NCBI GenBank assembly: GCA_026261815.1
Contig: JAMPIT010000493.1
Coordinates: 2,931,501 to 2,995,500 of the forward strand
Length of the DNA stretch: 64,000 nt
DNA from: Monarcha castaneiventris obscurior
Taxonomy: Eukaryota > Chordata > Aves > Passeriformes > Monarchidae
Direction: 5' to 3'
The number at the start of each line of letters is the position of its first letter. Position 1 is the stretch's first letter. The notes under the pieces are model-generated. The model did no database searches and was not told where the DNA came from. It worked only from the letters and a program-made list of their open reading frames with translations. Of the stretch, positions 45,901-57,600 are shown piece by piece. Both the position numbers and the translations under genes were made by a program.

Positions 45901-48900
45901 CCTGGGAGGAATGGGGGGGGCGAGAACTCTTGTGTGGTGCCTTTGATGTTGGAGGCTTTTACCCGCGTTACCCGGGGAGAAACTCGAGTGCTTTTCATGT
46001 CTGGTGGTGAGGGAGGCAGAGAGCCAGGAGGAATCTGCTTTGTGAGACCTTTTCGAAGGGAATTGAGCAGAACTTTCCAGAAGTTGGGGGGAGGCTCTCT
46101 GGGGCAGCAGCTGAAATAGGTGCTGAAGCATCCTTGGCTCTCTGGGCGCCGGGCAGCGTGCATTGTCCTCCTCCTCATCCTTGGCTGAGTAAGTCTCTGC
46201 TTGAGCTCTCCCCCGCCTTGGGGAGTTAAAAGCTGTGGCAAGGGCTGTGCTGGGGTCTCCACAGCCGTGCCAGTGGGGATTTGTGGAGTGGGGAGGCTGA
46301 GCGTGGCCGTGCGATGAGTACGTGGGGGTTTGAAGGGTAAGGAGGGGAAAAACAGAGCAGTGGCTTAGCAGGGGGAAAATACCAGGGACATGAGGCAGGC
46401 ACTGTGACAAGGGAGCGATTTGTCAGGGCCTGTGCTGAGGGAGGAGGCAGAGCCGGCTCTGCCACCGCTCAGGCTCCCTGTGGGATGAGATGCGCTGGGC
46501 TGAGCCTCTGCACCACTGCCCGAGCAGGCAGAGAGTGGGGCAGGGGAGTCGCAGAGGCTGGAGTCAGGTCCTGGGGGTGAAACGGGGTGGCAGCAGCCCT
46601 GGCATGATCCAGGGCGTGGGGGCTCCCTGGGGTGTCAGCTCCAGCAGGATGGGACCCCGATGCAGACGTGCACTCCTCACCCAGCTCCCACTGCCCTGTG
46701 GTGAAAAGGGCTCTGGCTGATGGCAGTGCCAGGTAAGGGGGGGGTGCTGCCTGTGGTGGGCTCCGTGCTGGGTTTGGGAGCCCTGCCCTAGCCAGAGGGG
46801 CCCAGTGGGTGCTGCCACAGCCTCACCAGCCTGGCAGATGTGTGGCTGTGAGGGCTCTGTGGGCTGCGTCGGAGATGCTCTCACGTTACTTTTGGCAAGC
46901 GCGTTCCTGTGACATCGCGGGGAGTGTGTCTGGTGACGTAAGGCAGGGCTGGCAGCTCAGGGTAGCCTCACTCCTTGGTTTCTGCTCTGGAAGTTGGCTG
47001 TGAGCTGATATGGAAAAGGAACTTCCTGGTGTTTGATGGCCCCTTGTCCTGGTGAACACTGAGGAAAACCTTCGAGCATCCTTGTGGGTGCAGGGCTCCT
47101 GTCCCCAGCCCTTTTCCGTGGCTCTCGGTGCCTCTGTGGGAAGTGCTTCCCAAAAACAGCCTTCTGCTCTCCCCTCCTCTTGCTCCTCCTGCCCCAGCAC
47201 TCGCAGCAGCCCCCAAACCCGAGCTACAGTCCATGCCCAGGGCACACATCCCCTATGCACTGTGAGGTGCACTGACATCACCCAGAGGCCTAGGGACACC
47301 CCAGCCCCCCCAAAAAGGGCATGCCACCTGGATGGGGACACCAAAGGGATGATGACACTCCAAGGATGTGGATGCCATGGGGATGGGGACAGCATAGGGG
47401 GAGGGCTGTGTAGCAGCCCTGGAGTTCTGCAAACTGGCCCAGCTCCAAGCCTCGCTTTTTTTTGTTTTCCTTTTTCTTCTTTTTTTTTTTTTTAATAATT
47501 TGAACAACCCCTCTGCATCCTTGTCTCGCTGCTCCTGATGGCTGTTTGCCCAGGGACAGTGACACGGATGTTTAGGTGACATGGTGGGACCCCCTGGACT
47601 TGCCAAGCACAGGGGTTTTCCATCTTGCCTTAGTCTGGCAGAGGTTGGGGGTGCTGGGCATGGCAGCCCAGGCTGTGCCAGTGTGAACCCCCAGGAACTG
47701 CTTTTTCCCTCTGTATCCCGATGTCTCCCTGTCAAACAGCCCTTGGAAGCAGCCGGGGCTGCAGGAAGGGCTTCACGCCAGAGGGTTTCAGGCTAGGCTT
47801 TTTATATCCATCCCAGTGTGACCACACTTCATTTAGGGAAGGAGCATCCGGGATGGATCTGGGCTGACGTATTCAGGGCTGAGATTATCTCGGCTCTGCC
47901 AGAGCAGATCGGGGCCAGGGGAGCAGCTGGCATCCAATGGGGCAGGTACTGCTGCCCCGGGCTGTGACTTCCAGCACACACAGACCTGGTCATGCAGGAT
48001 TTATTGGGGGTTTTATAGGTGCTGTGTCCGCCCTTCTGTAAGTAGCAGGTCATTCCATCTGTCCCAAAACTCCCTCTCTGGAGCCACGGATATCCAGCAG
48101 TCCATGATCCGAGCAGCCGCGTGCCCTGCACGGCACTCTGGGCTTGCTGCTGCTTTCCAGGGTCAGCTTGTGAGAACACACGGAGCAGAGGAGTCCAGGA
48201 ACAGCCTCCCATAGCGCCAGGCAAGTTTTGAGTTAAAGTTGCTTAATTTTATTGAATTCCTGCTGCTGTGGATGGTGGGTGCGGCGGAGGGAGCGGACTG
48301 GTGGTGCAGCTCCGGGGTGGGAGGGGATTTCGTGCTGCTGCTGGACACGTGCTGGCTGAGAGTCCTGGGTTTCCTGGTGGACTAAATTCCCTGGGAGGTA
48401 AGTGAGCCAGGTAATGGGGCATTTGTGTGTGCAGGCAACACCGGGCTGAGCTTTGGTTTTGAGACAAGGTGAAAATGCAAAAAAGCAAAAGCTGGGATTA
48501 TGTGGGAACCTCCAAGCGCTGCTGCCTTGTCCAGGTGTGGTTCCAGATTGTAGGATACAGCATCCAGGAGGAGTACAGCTGTCCAGGGTGTGTGCCCTGC
48601 TTTAGGGGCATCCTGAGTGCAGATAAGGACATGTCACCATAGAAAAAAAGTGTTTGGAACATACAGAGGACTGTGATAGAGCTGTGACCTCTCCTGTGCT
48701 GTTGTAGTTGCCATCCATGATTTCGCATGTTGAGACCAAAACCCCTGTGTGGCCGTGGGGCTCGTGGGTAGCTCCGTGGTGGTGTTTGAATGTGTTTGAC
48801 CCCACAGCCCCTCAGCACGTAGCCTCTCACCGGGGCGTGCTGGCCACGGCTCGAGGTATGCACATGTGGCAGGGTCTAATGGCTTGGTGGCCAATAACCC

Positions 48901-49134
48901 GGCAGCAGCGGTTCCTGGACGCCTCTCCATGGGGAATCCAGACTTCCCTTCCCTGAGCACGATGGAATTTTTATAGCCTGTGGTTTTAAATGCTGTGATT
49001 TCCGTACGGCCCCGACGCCACATGCAGCCCTGTGGAAGCTGTGCTGGGGCTGGGTGAAACACGGGCTGGAGCTGCTGCTCCTTGGGTAACGTGGCTGAGC
49101 TTTGCTCCAGCGCAGGGGGAAGGCTGGGCTGGAG

Positions 49135-49353
49135 AAGGGAAGGGAAGGGAAGGGAAGGGAAGGGAAGGGAAGGGAAGGGAAGGGAAGGGAAGGGAAGGGA
49201 AGGGAAGGGAAGGGAAGGGAAGGGAAGGGAAGGGAAGGGAAGGGAAGGGAAGGGAAGGGAAGGGAAGGGAAGGGAAGGGAAGGGAAGGGAAGGGAAGGGA
49301 AGGGAAGGGAAGGGAAGGGAAGGGAAGGGAAGGGAAGGGAAGGGAAGGGAAGG
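49135..49353 (+). repeat. Perfect (AAGGG)n pentanucleotide array, 43 units
   Basis: Forty-three uninterrupted AAGGG units (49135-49349) plus four bases are visible, with no point change. The + strand is all purine and matches the SEPTIN9 sense strand, so the pre-mRNA would carry r(AAGGG)n. Such tracts can form triplex or G-quadruplex DNA and vary in length. Open frames across it (EGKGR or FPSLP repeats) are artefacts of a 5-bp unit. Confidence 0.99.
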
Positions 49354-52300
49354 CTGGCTCTCCTGGGGTTGAGCCTGCTAGCTGCTGTGATCTTATGGCT
49401 GAATTCAACTGGACTTTATTTCATTTATCCCTAAAATTTGTCGGGCTTTGTGGAGTAGAGTACGGTAAAGCTACCTGGTTTGTTAAAAAATAATCACCAA
49501 AACGGCAGTAGAAGAGTTAATCTTGCAAGTACACCTCAGTGGCATCCTGGAAGTGTCTGTCCAAAAATCAGGATGGCAGTGGGCATGTGGCATTTCGAGG
49601 TAACAGGGTAGAGGGGCCAGGCTGGCACACCCCGCTTGCCACAGGGACGCAGCTGTGACTCGGGCATGGACGTGGCACTGTGGGATGTGTGCCCGGCTGG
49701 GAGGCGAAGGCAGAGACGGTTCATCCACATCTAGTGGGTGTGAGCACTGTCTGCTTCCCAGCAGCATCCCTGGCTTTGTTCCCTGGGGTCCCTGTCCTTG
49801 TGGGGATGAGGCAGAACTCTGCATTAATGCCCTGAAGATCTCTGCTGGCTCATCCTTGTCATCCCCAAAATACCAGGCGGTGCTGGGGTGCTCAGAGGTC
49901 CCTCCCTGTGCCATTGGTGATCGTTAGGAAGGGGTGCAGCCGGTGGGAAATCAGCAGTGGTGCTTTCTCCAGTCCCTGATAAATCCCCTGAAAACCCCTG
50001 CCCAGCTCTGGCTGCTCTAGGGGTGCTTTGGGGCCATCAGATTTTCCAGGCTAGAACATCCGTGTCCCTGTGGTCCTGCTGCAGGGATGCTGCTGGGTCC
50101 AGCTGCCTCACAAACTCACAGACTTGTGGAAAAGTGATTTACCTTCCTATTTTCTGGCCCCTTCTCAAACTCAGACTGGGTTAACTCTTGCCGTAGATGC
50201 AAAACTTGCTGGAGGGGCCTGGCCAGGCGGGGCTGTAAAAGCCACATTTTCTTTGGGAATCGGATTAAGGCCCCTTTTTCCTCGTGCTGGGCGGATGCGG
50301 GTGACATGAAGTCTCTCTTTGTCCTGGATGGTATTTCTGGCCCAGCTGCAGTGGGTTAACCCTTTGTCATCCCACACAGTCCTGCTGATGAATGGCCCTT
50401 TGCTAAGCAACACGAACCTTTTCCTGGGGTGGAAGCGGGGGCACTGTGGGCTGCGTCCTCCCCCTGCACAACTGGGGGATGAAGTGCAAAGCCTTGGTGC
50501 CTGGCTAGGGGACGTGTCTGTGGGACAGGGACCTGCCCTAACGCTGCTTGCCGCTGCCTTTCTTTGTCATTTTTAGTCTCTCTTTGCTCCCCAGGATAAA
50601 TGGATGGGAGTTTGTGTTCCAGTCCTGCACTGGGACCAGAGGTGTCTCCGTGCTGGGGCAGCCCCGGGCTGCCTGGATGGCACAGAGGGACATGGGTGGG
50701 ACAAGGAAGGGGCAAAAGTGGCAGTGAGAGCAGAGGCCAGGCCAGCTGGCAGAGCACGAGAGCTGCCTGTGTGCTCCTCGGAGGGCAGTGACCGTGTCAG
50801 TGGTGCTCCCTGGGCACCAGTGCCCAGCCTGGCGCTGGCACCAGGCTGGAACAGGAGCATCCCTTTTCCAGGAGAGCTGGAGGGCTGGATAACCAGCCAG
50901 GAGCAGGGCAGTGGCAGGCAGAGAGCACCCACAGGGATCCCAGGAGCCCTCAGCTTTGGTGCCCGGGATCCAAGGAGGTGTCTTGGTTTGGTACTCGGTG
51001 CTGGGCTCTGTGGCCGAGCAGAAATGTTGGTGATTTAATGGCCAGGCCCTGGAGCCTGGTGGCTGTGGGCATCTCACACCCAGGGTTTGGGTCCCTTTTA
51101 CTTTGTTTCTTTCCCCTCTGTGCTGCATTGTTGCATCACCTCAGATTCATCCCCTGCTGCTAGGATCCTTGGCTTGGCTTGTTTGTTTACGCAAAAGCCA
51201 AATGGTAGCAGGGAACGTCCCTTTCTGGCGGCCTGGAAAAGCTGCCAGCGGCACACAGTGCCGGCTCCCTGCAGCGCTGATCCTGCGCTGTTATCAGGGA
51301 GCCTCCTGATAAGAGCAGAGCAGGGATTTCCCCAGAGGGGGTCCTGGACCATGTCAAAGTGGCACCAGGAGCTCCCCAGGCCTCCCAGCAGTGGGGGGGA
51401 GTGCAGCCCACAGGCCTGAGTTCTCCTTGTGTCCTTCTCCCTGCTGAGTTTCAGGACGTGATCACCCCAAGGCTGATGGAGGGGGTGCCACCATCTCCCG
51501 GGTCTGACCCAGCAGCAGATGGGGACCGAGCGGGACTCGCTCGCGGCGTCGGGAACTGCAGGGCAGCAACGCATTTCCCTCCCACCCGAGCTCCTCCTCC
51601 CCCCATCCTCCTGACCTTTTCCCATCAAAATACAAAGCGCTATTATTCCAGCAAGGCACCTCCATCCGAGGAGACAGCTGGCGTTGCAGCAGCTTGCTGG
51701 GGATGGGTTGTTACTAATTAAGCTGCAGGAGACAGCCCGGCAGCTTGAATGGAGTTTTGCTTCTTTTCAGGGTTAGGATGCCCTAAATTCTTTCTTCTTT
51801 ACCTCCAAATATAGGTTTAAAAGGGGCAGCAGACAAAGGGTGGAGAAGGGCCCATTGTGTGCAGCTTGCAGGGACGTGTATCCCTGCACGTGGCCTGCAG
51901 GGACCATTAGGACACCCCAGCACCTTTGCAGCTTCGTTTGTACCAGGGGGTTGCTGTGACCCCCAGGGATGTCCCTGTGCCACTGCCACGGCATCTCCCC
52001 ATCTAGAGAGGAGATGCCACTTTGGGGTGAGCTAGTTTAAACTACTTGAGCAAGTTTGGGGTGACTCAGGTGGTCGAATTTTTCACTCCCTGCTGTTCTG
52101 CCTTGCAAAGGTGATTTATTTTCACCAAACGCATCCTCTGCTCCTGCTGCTGGGTCTGCTTTGACTGTTCAGAGGAGCAGAGGTGGTGAAGGAGGATGCT
52201 GGGGCTCTGTGTATGCTCCGTCTGCTCCCCCTCTTTCCACAGGGCAGGATGCGGGGGTTTGGTGGAGTGGGGGTCTGGGATGCTGGTGGGGTGAGATGCA

Positions 52301-55060
52301 GAGAGTTTTGCTTTACCTCCTTTGGGGATAGTTTGTCCTTTGCGATAGTCTGTGGGGATGTCCGGGGAGCAGTTCATGTCCTTGAGGAGGAGGGGTGAGG
52401 ATTGCTCCTAAGCAGCCAGAGGAGCCAAGTGTGTTTCCTTGGGCATGGCTGGGCTGTGCCATCTGCAGAGCTCACCCGGGGATCTGAGCAGCAGCGTTTT
52501 GGTGCCAGGGCAGATCTGTCCCTGCTGAGCAAAACCTGTGCTCAGAGCTGAGGTCCCAGCAGTGCCTGGGAGATGCTGGGGGAGTGCTTTGTGTCTGTCC
52601 AAACCAGCACATCAGTGCCCCAACCAGCATTCCCTGCAAAGGAAAAGGAATTTGGGAGGAATGGGGTTCTTTCTGGGATGCTTTTTTGAAATATTTGTGA
52701 CTGCGGAGTGCTTTCCTAGCAAACCCCTTCCCTGCTGGAAAATGGTGGCTTGCTTGAGCACGGTGAGGACCCTCGTGCCTCACAGGAGCAGGCGCTGCAG
52801 ATGCTCTGCAGGAGGAATGTGCCAGAGGAAGGGAGGCTGCTGCAGGGACGCTGCTGGGATGTGACACCGGGAGCCAGGCATGGCCTCCCCAGGGAGCGGG
52901 TGACTCACGCCCAGGACACGGTGCCAGCTGCGCCTGACGCTGGTGACAGCGTGTGAAATAATTCCTTCCTTCCTTCCTGGAGAGTGGGAGCGGTCTGGAG
53001 ATATCCAGCTGGAGGATGCTCTGGGTTTTGGTGTGGTGGAAGCTGGGACGGTGCTGGGTGTGATGTGGGTTCAGCAGAACAGCCACGGTGCAGTGATGCT
53101 GGAGGGTCAGGATCCTGCTCCTGGCCAGGGCAGGGAGGGGTGGCTGGTGGTTGGTCCCTGAGCTCTGGAGAGCTCTGGAGGGCCCTGGATGCTCCTGGCA
53201 GTGCCTGCACCCCGTGTTAGTGCTGCTCCACCTCCCTCCCTCTCCAGGGAGATTTAAGGCACCAAAGAGCTCCTTTCATGAAGGAACTGCTGTGATTCCT
53301 GCAGTCTGACAAGGGCTGCTCAGAGGAGCTGTTCAGTGCCAGAAACCAGGTAGCTTAAAAGACAAGAACCAGCATCATCTGTCGACTTGGGAGTTCAGTA
53401 CAGCCAGAGGAGAGGAGATGTCATTGATCTGTGGGTCCTAGAGATGTTCTGGGGAGTTACCCTGCACATGCTGCAGGGACTGTGGTGACTGCCTGCCAGA
53501 GCCCTCCCTGGGTGGTAACACTTGCAGACCTGCACTCAGACTCTTAGAAAAGCTTTGGGGGTGTTTTTAGATCTTCCTGGCATTGGGGGATCCTTTCTGT
53601 TCCTGCTAGAGGTGATGGTGTCTCATTCAATGCTAAAAAAAATTAAATTTTGGTCTTGTGATCTTCAGGCTCTTGTCCTTCTCTCGGTCATACTGCTCTC
53701 CACTGAGTTTACTGGTGCTTCACCAAGGTCTCTGCATTTCTTTCTGGTATTGATCTGAGATTATAAATGTAGTTGGCAGAATTTCCATCTGTCTGTCAAA
53801 GTCACTGGGGACTGGCAGGTAGTCAGCATTGCAGCAATGTTGAAAGAATAAAAATTATTTCCTAAGCCCTAATGGTGCACTTTTAACTGGAGATTGCTGA
53901 GGTGCAGTAAAACTGGGAATGTCCCTTCAGCATTCCTGCGAGAGAACATCCTGCTTGTGCTGCCCGTGCCCAAGGGATTTGATGTTTTCTAAGTGCTGGG
54001 CAGCTTGAGATGAAGTGAGTTTGTTGGCAGGTGTGCCCACAGGCTGGATAGTGCTGGTGAAGCTGCCTTCACTTGCAGATCTTGGTTATTCCTCAAAGCT
54101 GGGGATTTATGGTTGCAGCTGGCCAGGGGTAGAGCATTGCTCGGCGCAGGGGAGAGCTGCAGCACTTCTGGGGGACAGCCCCACTGCTGGGCAGTTCTGT
54201 GCTGCAAAGGACTGTGGTTGGGGTTGTCCCCAAAACTCAGGGATTATTGAAACCCTCACTGCTGTATCCCTGAGCATCAGCTCTGGACCACCTTCTCCAG
54301 TGAGCCCTACCAGCCCTGCACGGTGTGGCTGTGACCTGGGGAGCTGCTTTCACTGCGAGGATGTCCCATAAAGCAGTACAGATTGGATTGTGTAAGCCAG
54401 GCAGGAATCTTCCTTAACATTTCAGATTAGTTGCAAGACTAAAAGCTGGATCTGTAGTTAGTTCAAATCCCTCGGTACAACTTACAACAGCAATGGGCCT
54501 CTTTAGAATTGCTCCTCACTCTGATTATTAGTTTTTTTCTAAGAGAAGAACAATGAGTTTGTGATTTTAAAACCCTTAATTAGGGGATTTGGATCCAGTT
54601 CTTGGCTCTGCTGTAAGATTTCTGTGTGACCCTGAGCGAGTCACTTAATCCCTCTCCAGTTGATCTGCACTGTAGGGGTAAAGCTGCTTCCTTCCTCTGC
54701 CTGTTGGTCCTGCCTGTGCTCAGAGCCAGAAACGAGCAGTGGGAGAAGCACAGGGCCCTGTTCTCCTTGCAGGAATGGAGATGCTCCTGTAAGAACCAAT
54801 CCCAGAGGTGGCTGGCTGTCACTCTGGGAGTGCCTCCTCTGTGCAAACACCCCAAAGTCACCGAGAGCCGTGCTGGGGAGCAGCAGTGCTACCAAAGGGC
54901 TGCTGCACTTGCTGCGAGGCTGAGGATGACACTTTGTTGTCCTTCTGAGCTGCTTGCTCACCACCTGTTGCTCCTGGGAGGGATAAGAGTTGAAACAAAA
55001 TATTTTCTGTTAATTAATCTTGGAAACAACTTGTACGCAGTGTTGAGTTCCCGTGTGTTC

Positions 55061-55243
55061 CAATTTCTTCCTCCTGAGGGTGGCGAGGCCCTGGCACAGG
55101 GTCCTCAGAGAAGCTGTGGATGCAACATCCCTGGAAGTGTCCAAAGCCAGGCTGGACCTGGTCGAGGGCTAGGTGTCCCTGCCCATGATTGGAATTAGAT
55201 GGTCTTTAATGTCCCTTCCAACCAAACCAGTCTGTGATTCTGT
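55061..55243 (+). mobile_element. CR1 LINE 3' fragment
   Basis: 'ttcttcctcctgagggtgg', 'gaggccctggcacagggtc', 'catccctggaagtgtccaa' and 'gtcccttccaaccaaacc' appear in the CR1 order, ending 'gtctgtgattctgtg'. It is a 5'-truncated relic that resembles the copy at 33443-33957 in its last part. Confidence 0.93.
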
Positions 55244-56984
55244 GAAATGTCTTTGCAGAGCTTCAGTGACCATGCGGAGAATTTTTCTATGGTTATTTTT
55301 GTTCCCTCACAGGCGAGACTAAAGTATGCCCATGACTTCAATCTGAAAAAATTAACTCCAAGGAGCGAGGAGTTGGTTCACGTGGCTGAGCACGCCGTGC
55401 TCACCCCCGTTTGCTGATTTTGGTTTGGGCACGTGAAGCCTGTGCTGATGTTTAACTCCTGCACAGCCCCAGATGTGGCCAAGTTAATGGCAGGGACAGG
55501 AAGAGCACATCGCATCTGCAAAGCCCACGCGCACCCGAGATCCTCCCTGTACTCTTTGTGCAAGCACAGCACCTAAGTGAGCTGGGCCCAGCCTTTTCCT
55601 GCCTTTCTCCAGCTAAAACAGGGCTGGAGTGACTTGCAAACAGACCCAGCTGCTACTCGGGCAAGCCCAGTTTGGCATCTAGCATTGGATTTTCCTGGAG
55701 ATTATAGAGATTAAAACACTAATGCCCACTGATAGGAGTTAAAGCTTTAATAAGTCATAAAAAGTGGTGTAATCTGGCAGAAAGCTGCGCGCAGCTGCAG
55801 CATAAGCAGATTGAGGCTGGGTTTCCTGCCTGGGTGCTGGGTGAAGGTTTCCCAGAAACTGGTATTTGTAGTACTTGCTGAAGTGGCGGGGGATGTGGGT
55901 CGTGCCCCCTCGGAGCACCCATCGTTTGCAGAGCAGCCCATGCCAGCCTTGCTGGGCATCACGGGAGGGGTGCTGCCAGCCCAGCGGGGTGGGGAGGGGC
56001 TGCTGCCAGCCTGGTGTGCGGTGCATGTGCTGGGCCGAGGAAGATCTGCCACTGCTGGTGGTCGGGAAGTGCAGAGGGAAGGTGACAGCCACGCTAGAGC
56101 CACGGGCAGGAGCCAGGGCAGGGGGGCTGTGGTGCCACGGGCACAGGTGGCAGGGCTGGCATCAGGTGCAGGAGTTTGGCAGAGGCTGGTGATGCTGGTT
56201 ACAGCTCAAAAAGGAAGTGCAAGTACCAGCCCTGGGCTCTCAGGCTGTGCTGGGGCTGTTTGTGGGAAATGGAGTCCTCTGGGTGTTGGAGATTGCAGAT
56301 GTGCACATCTGTCTTAACCCTTTCATCACCTGCAGGCCTTTCTCTGGGAGTGCAAATCTGGAAACTGCAGGGAGAAAGTCCTGAGGTCATAGGGTGGGTG
56401 GAAGTAACGTGTCAGACCCAGGAGCCCAAAGAGAGAGGTTGGCTTCATCTTGGCTTTGACAGGAGAGAGTCGCACCACCACTGCTGGACATCGCAGAGGG
56501 GACTTCACCCCGCACCAGGGTGTGTGTTGGAGCAGCTTCCCTCCTGTGGATGGCCCTTCCCTCCGCTGGTGGGAGAGAGGTGGTGAGGATGCTCTGGGAT
56601 CAAGGTATAAGGCAGGAAGGACTTGTGGAGACAGCTAATATCTTCATTCAGCTTCACTGACATCATTTTAGAGGGCAGCCGTGCCCGTGGGGGTAGGCTG
56701 ACATCTTGTCCTGGCAGATGCGAGATGCAGCCCAGAGACCTTCAACCAGCTGCAGAGCACATTGAGCCCCCGCTCCCAGCGCTCACACCCACCCCAGGAC
56801 TGCTTTGGGGCTCTGATGGAGAATTTCGGGATGCTAGAAAGCAAAAGGCTTCCCTGGGCTCAGGGACGGGGATGTGGATGAGACCGTGGCCCTTGTCCTT
56901 GGAGCACTGGGTGAGCTGGGCTCCTCTTGGGCTGGGGCTGCCCCGTTTGTCCCAGCCTCTCTCCTTCCCGTGGAAGTTTCCCCG

Positions 56985-57175
56985 CACCTCCTGCGCGGAG
57001 CCGGGCCGGGCCGTGCCCCCAAACTCTTCTTCCTCTCACCCTTTGCGGGCCCCCGTGGGCCGGGCTGGGCCGGGAGCGGCGGGGGGGATGGAAACCGCCC
57101 CGGGGGGCGAAGCAACTTCCCGGGAAGAGGCTCCATCCCCCCGGGCCGGGCTGGAGGGGGAGGAGGCAGGGTGAT

Positions 57176-57206
<31 letters not shown>

Positions 57207-57600
57207 GAAGGGCGATGGGGGAGGAGGCGGAGGACAGCGCGGGAGGAGGCGAGAGCCACCGGCTGCCGGAGCCGCCGCCGCCGCGGGTGAGTCTCCGGTG
57301 CCCGAGGGGCGGGGGCTCCGGGAGGCAGCGGAGGGGGGAATTATGGCGGGGAGGAGAGCTTTTTTGGGGTGAATTATCCTGAGGAAGGGCCTGAGAGCGC
57401 GGGGGGTGGGTCCCGCGGGTCCCACGGAGGGCAGCGCGGCGCGGTGTGGGGGTTCCCCGCCGGGACCGGGGGTCCCCGGGCCAGGGGCACCGGGTGCTGG
57501 GGGAGCCTCGGCCCCCGGCCCCTTTCTGCCGCCGCTGTGCCCCACAAGGGGAGCCGCTGCTCGGCACCCCCTGGCCGCGCTGCCGGCATTGTCCGGGATC
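56985..57600 (+). promoter_or_regulatory. Second CpG island, candidate internal SEPTIN9 promoter
   Basis: CpG density and GC content jump here as at the first island, with GC boxes (for example about 57306-57315), a (GGA)n run at 57183-57209 and several G-runs. It lies in the large intron after the shared N-terminal exon. Human SEPT9 has internal promoters for shorter isoforms downstream of this exon, as I recall. An unrelated or antisense transcript is also possible, since CpG-island promoters often fire both ways. Confidence 0.65.
57215..57286 (+). other. Candidate alternative first exon with splice donor (end at 57286)
   Basis: An ATG at 57215 with G at -3 and +4 opens 24 codons (MGEEAEDSAGGGESHRLPEP then PPPR), ending exactly at a strong donor 'cgcgg|gtgagt'. 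The exon's 5' end is unknown. It ends in phase 0, whereas the next SEPTIN9 exon should require phase 1, so this peptide would not join the septin in frame. If the exon belongs to SEPTIN9 it is more likely 5' UTR, with translation starting at an internal Met as in the short human isoforms. Antisense or unrelated transcription remains possible. Confidence 0.4.

Larger units (their letters stand above)
28198..56984 (+). other. SEPTIN9: Large SEPTIN9 intron, first part
   Basis: From the gtgagt donor onward I found no further SEPTIN9 exon: nothing like the ATEAAP, MADTPRD or NEKAPVDFGYVGID segments, or the GTP-binding P-loop, appears. This stretch is therefore intron. Named contents are the duplicated 194-bp element, four-plus minisatellite or simple arrays, CR1 relics, a GATA-motif cluster, T- or A-rich tracts at 45774-45826 and 47455-47493, and AT-rich palindromes. 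Between these (for example 35000-37700, 43000-45700, 50000-55000) I see only unique sequence with short chance open frames. Confidence 0.8.

Noticed and set aside
49032..49493. Lys/Gly/Glu/Arg repeat protein frame, and FPSLP repeat frame on the other strand
   Set aside because: Direct translation of the AAGGG array in any frame gives 5-residue repeats with no stops, so there is no gene signal.
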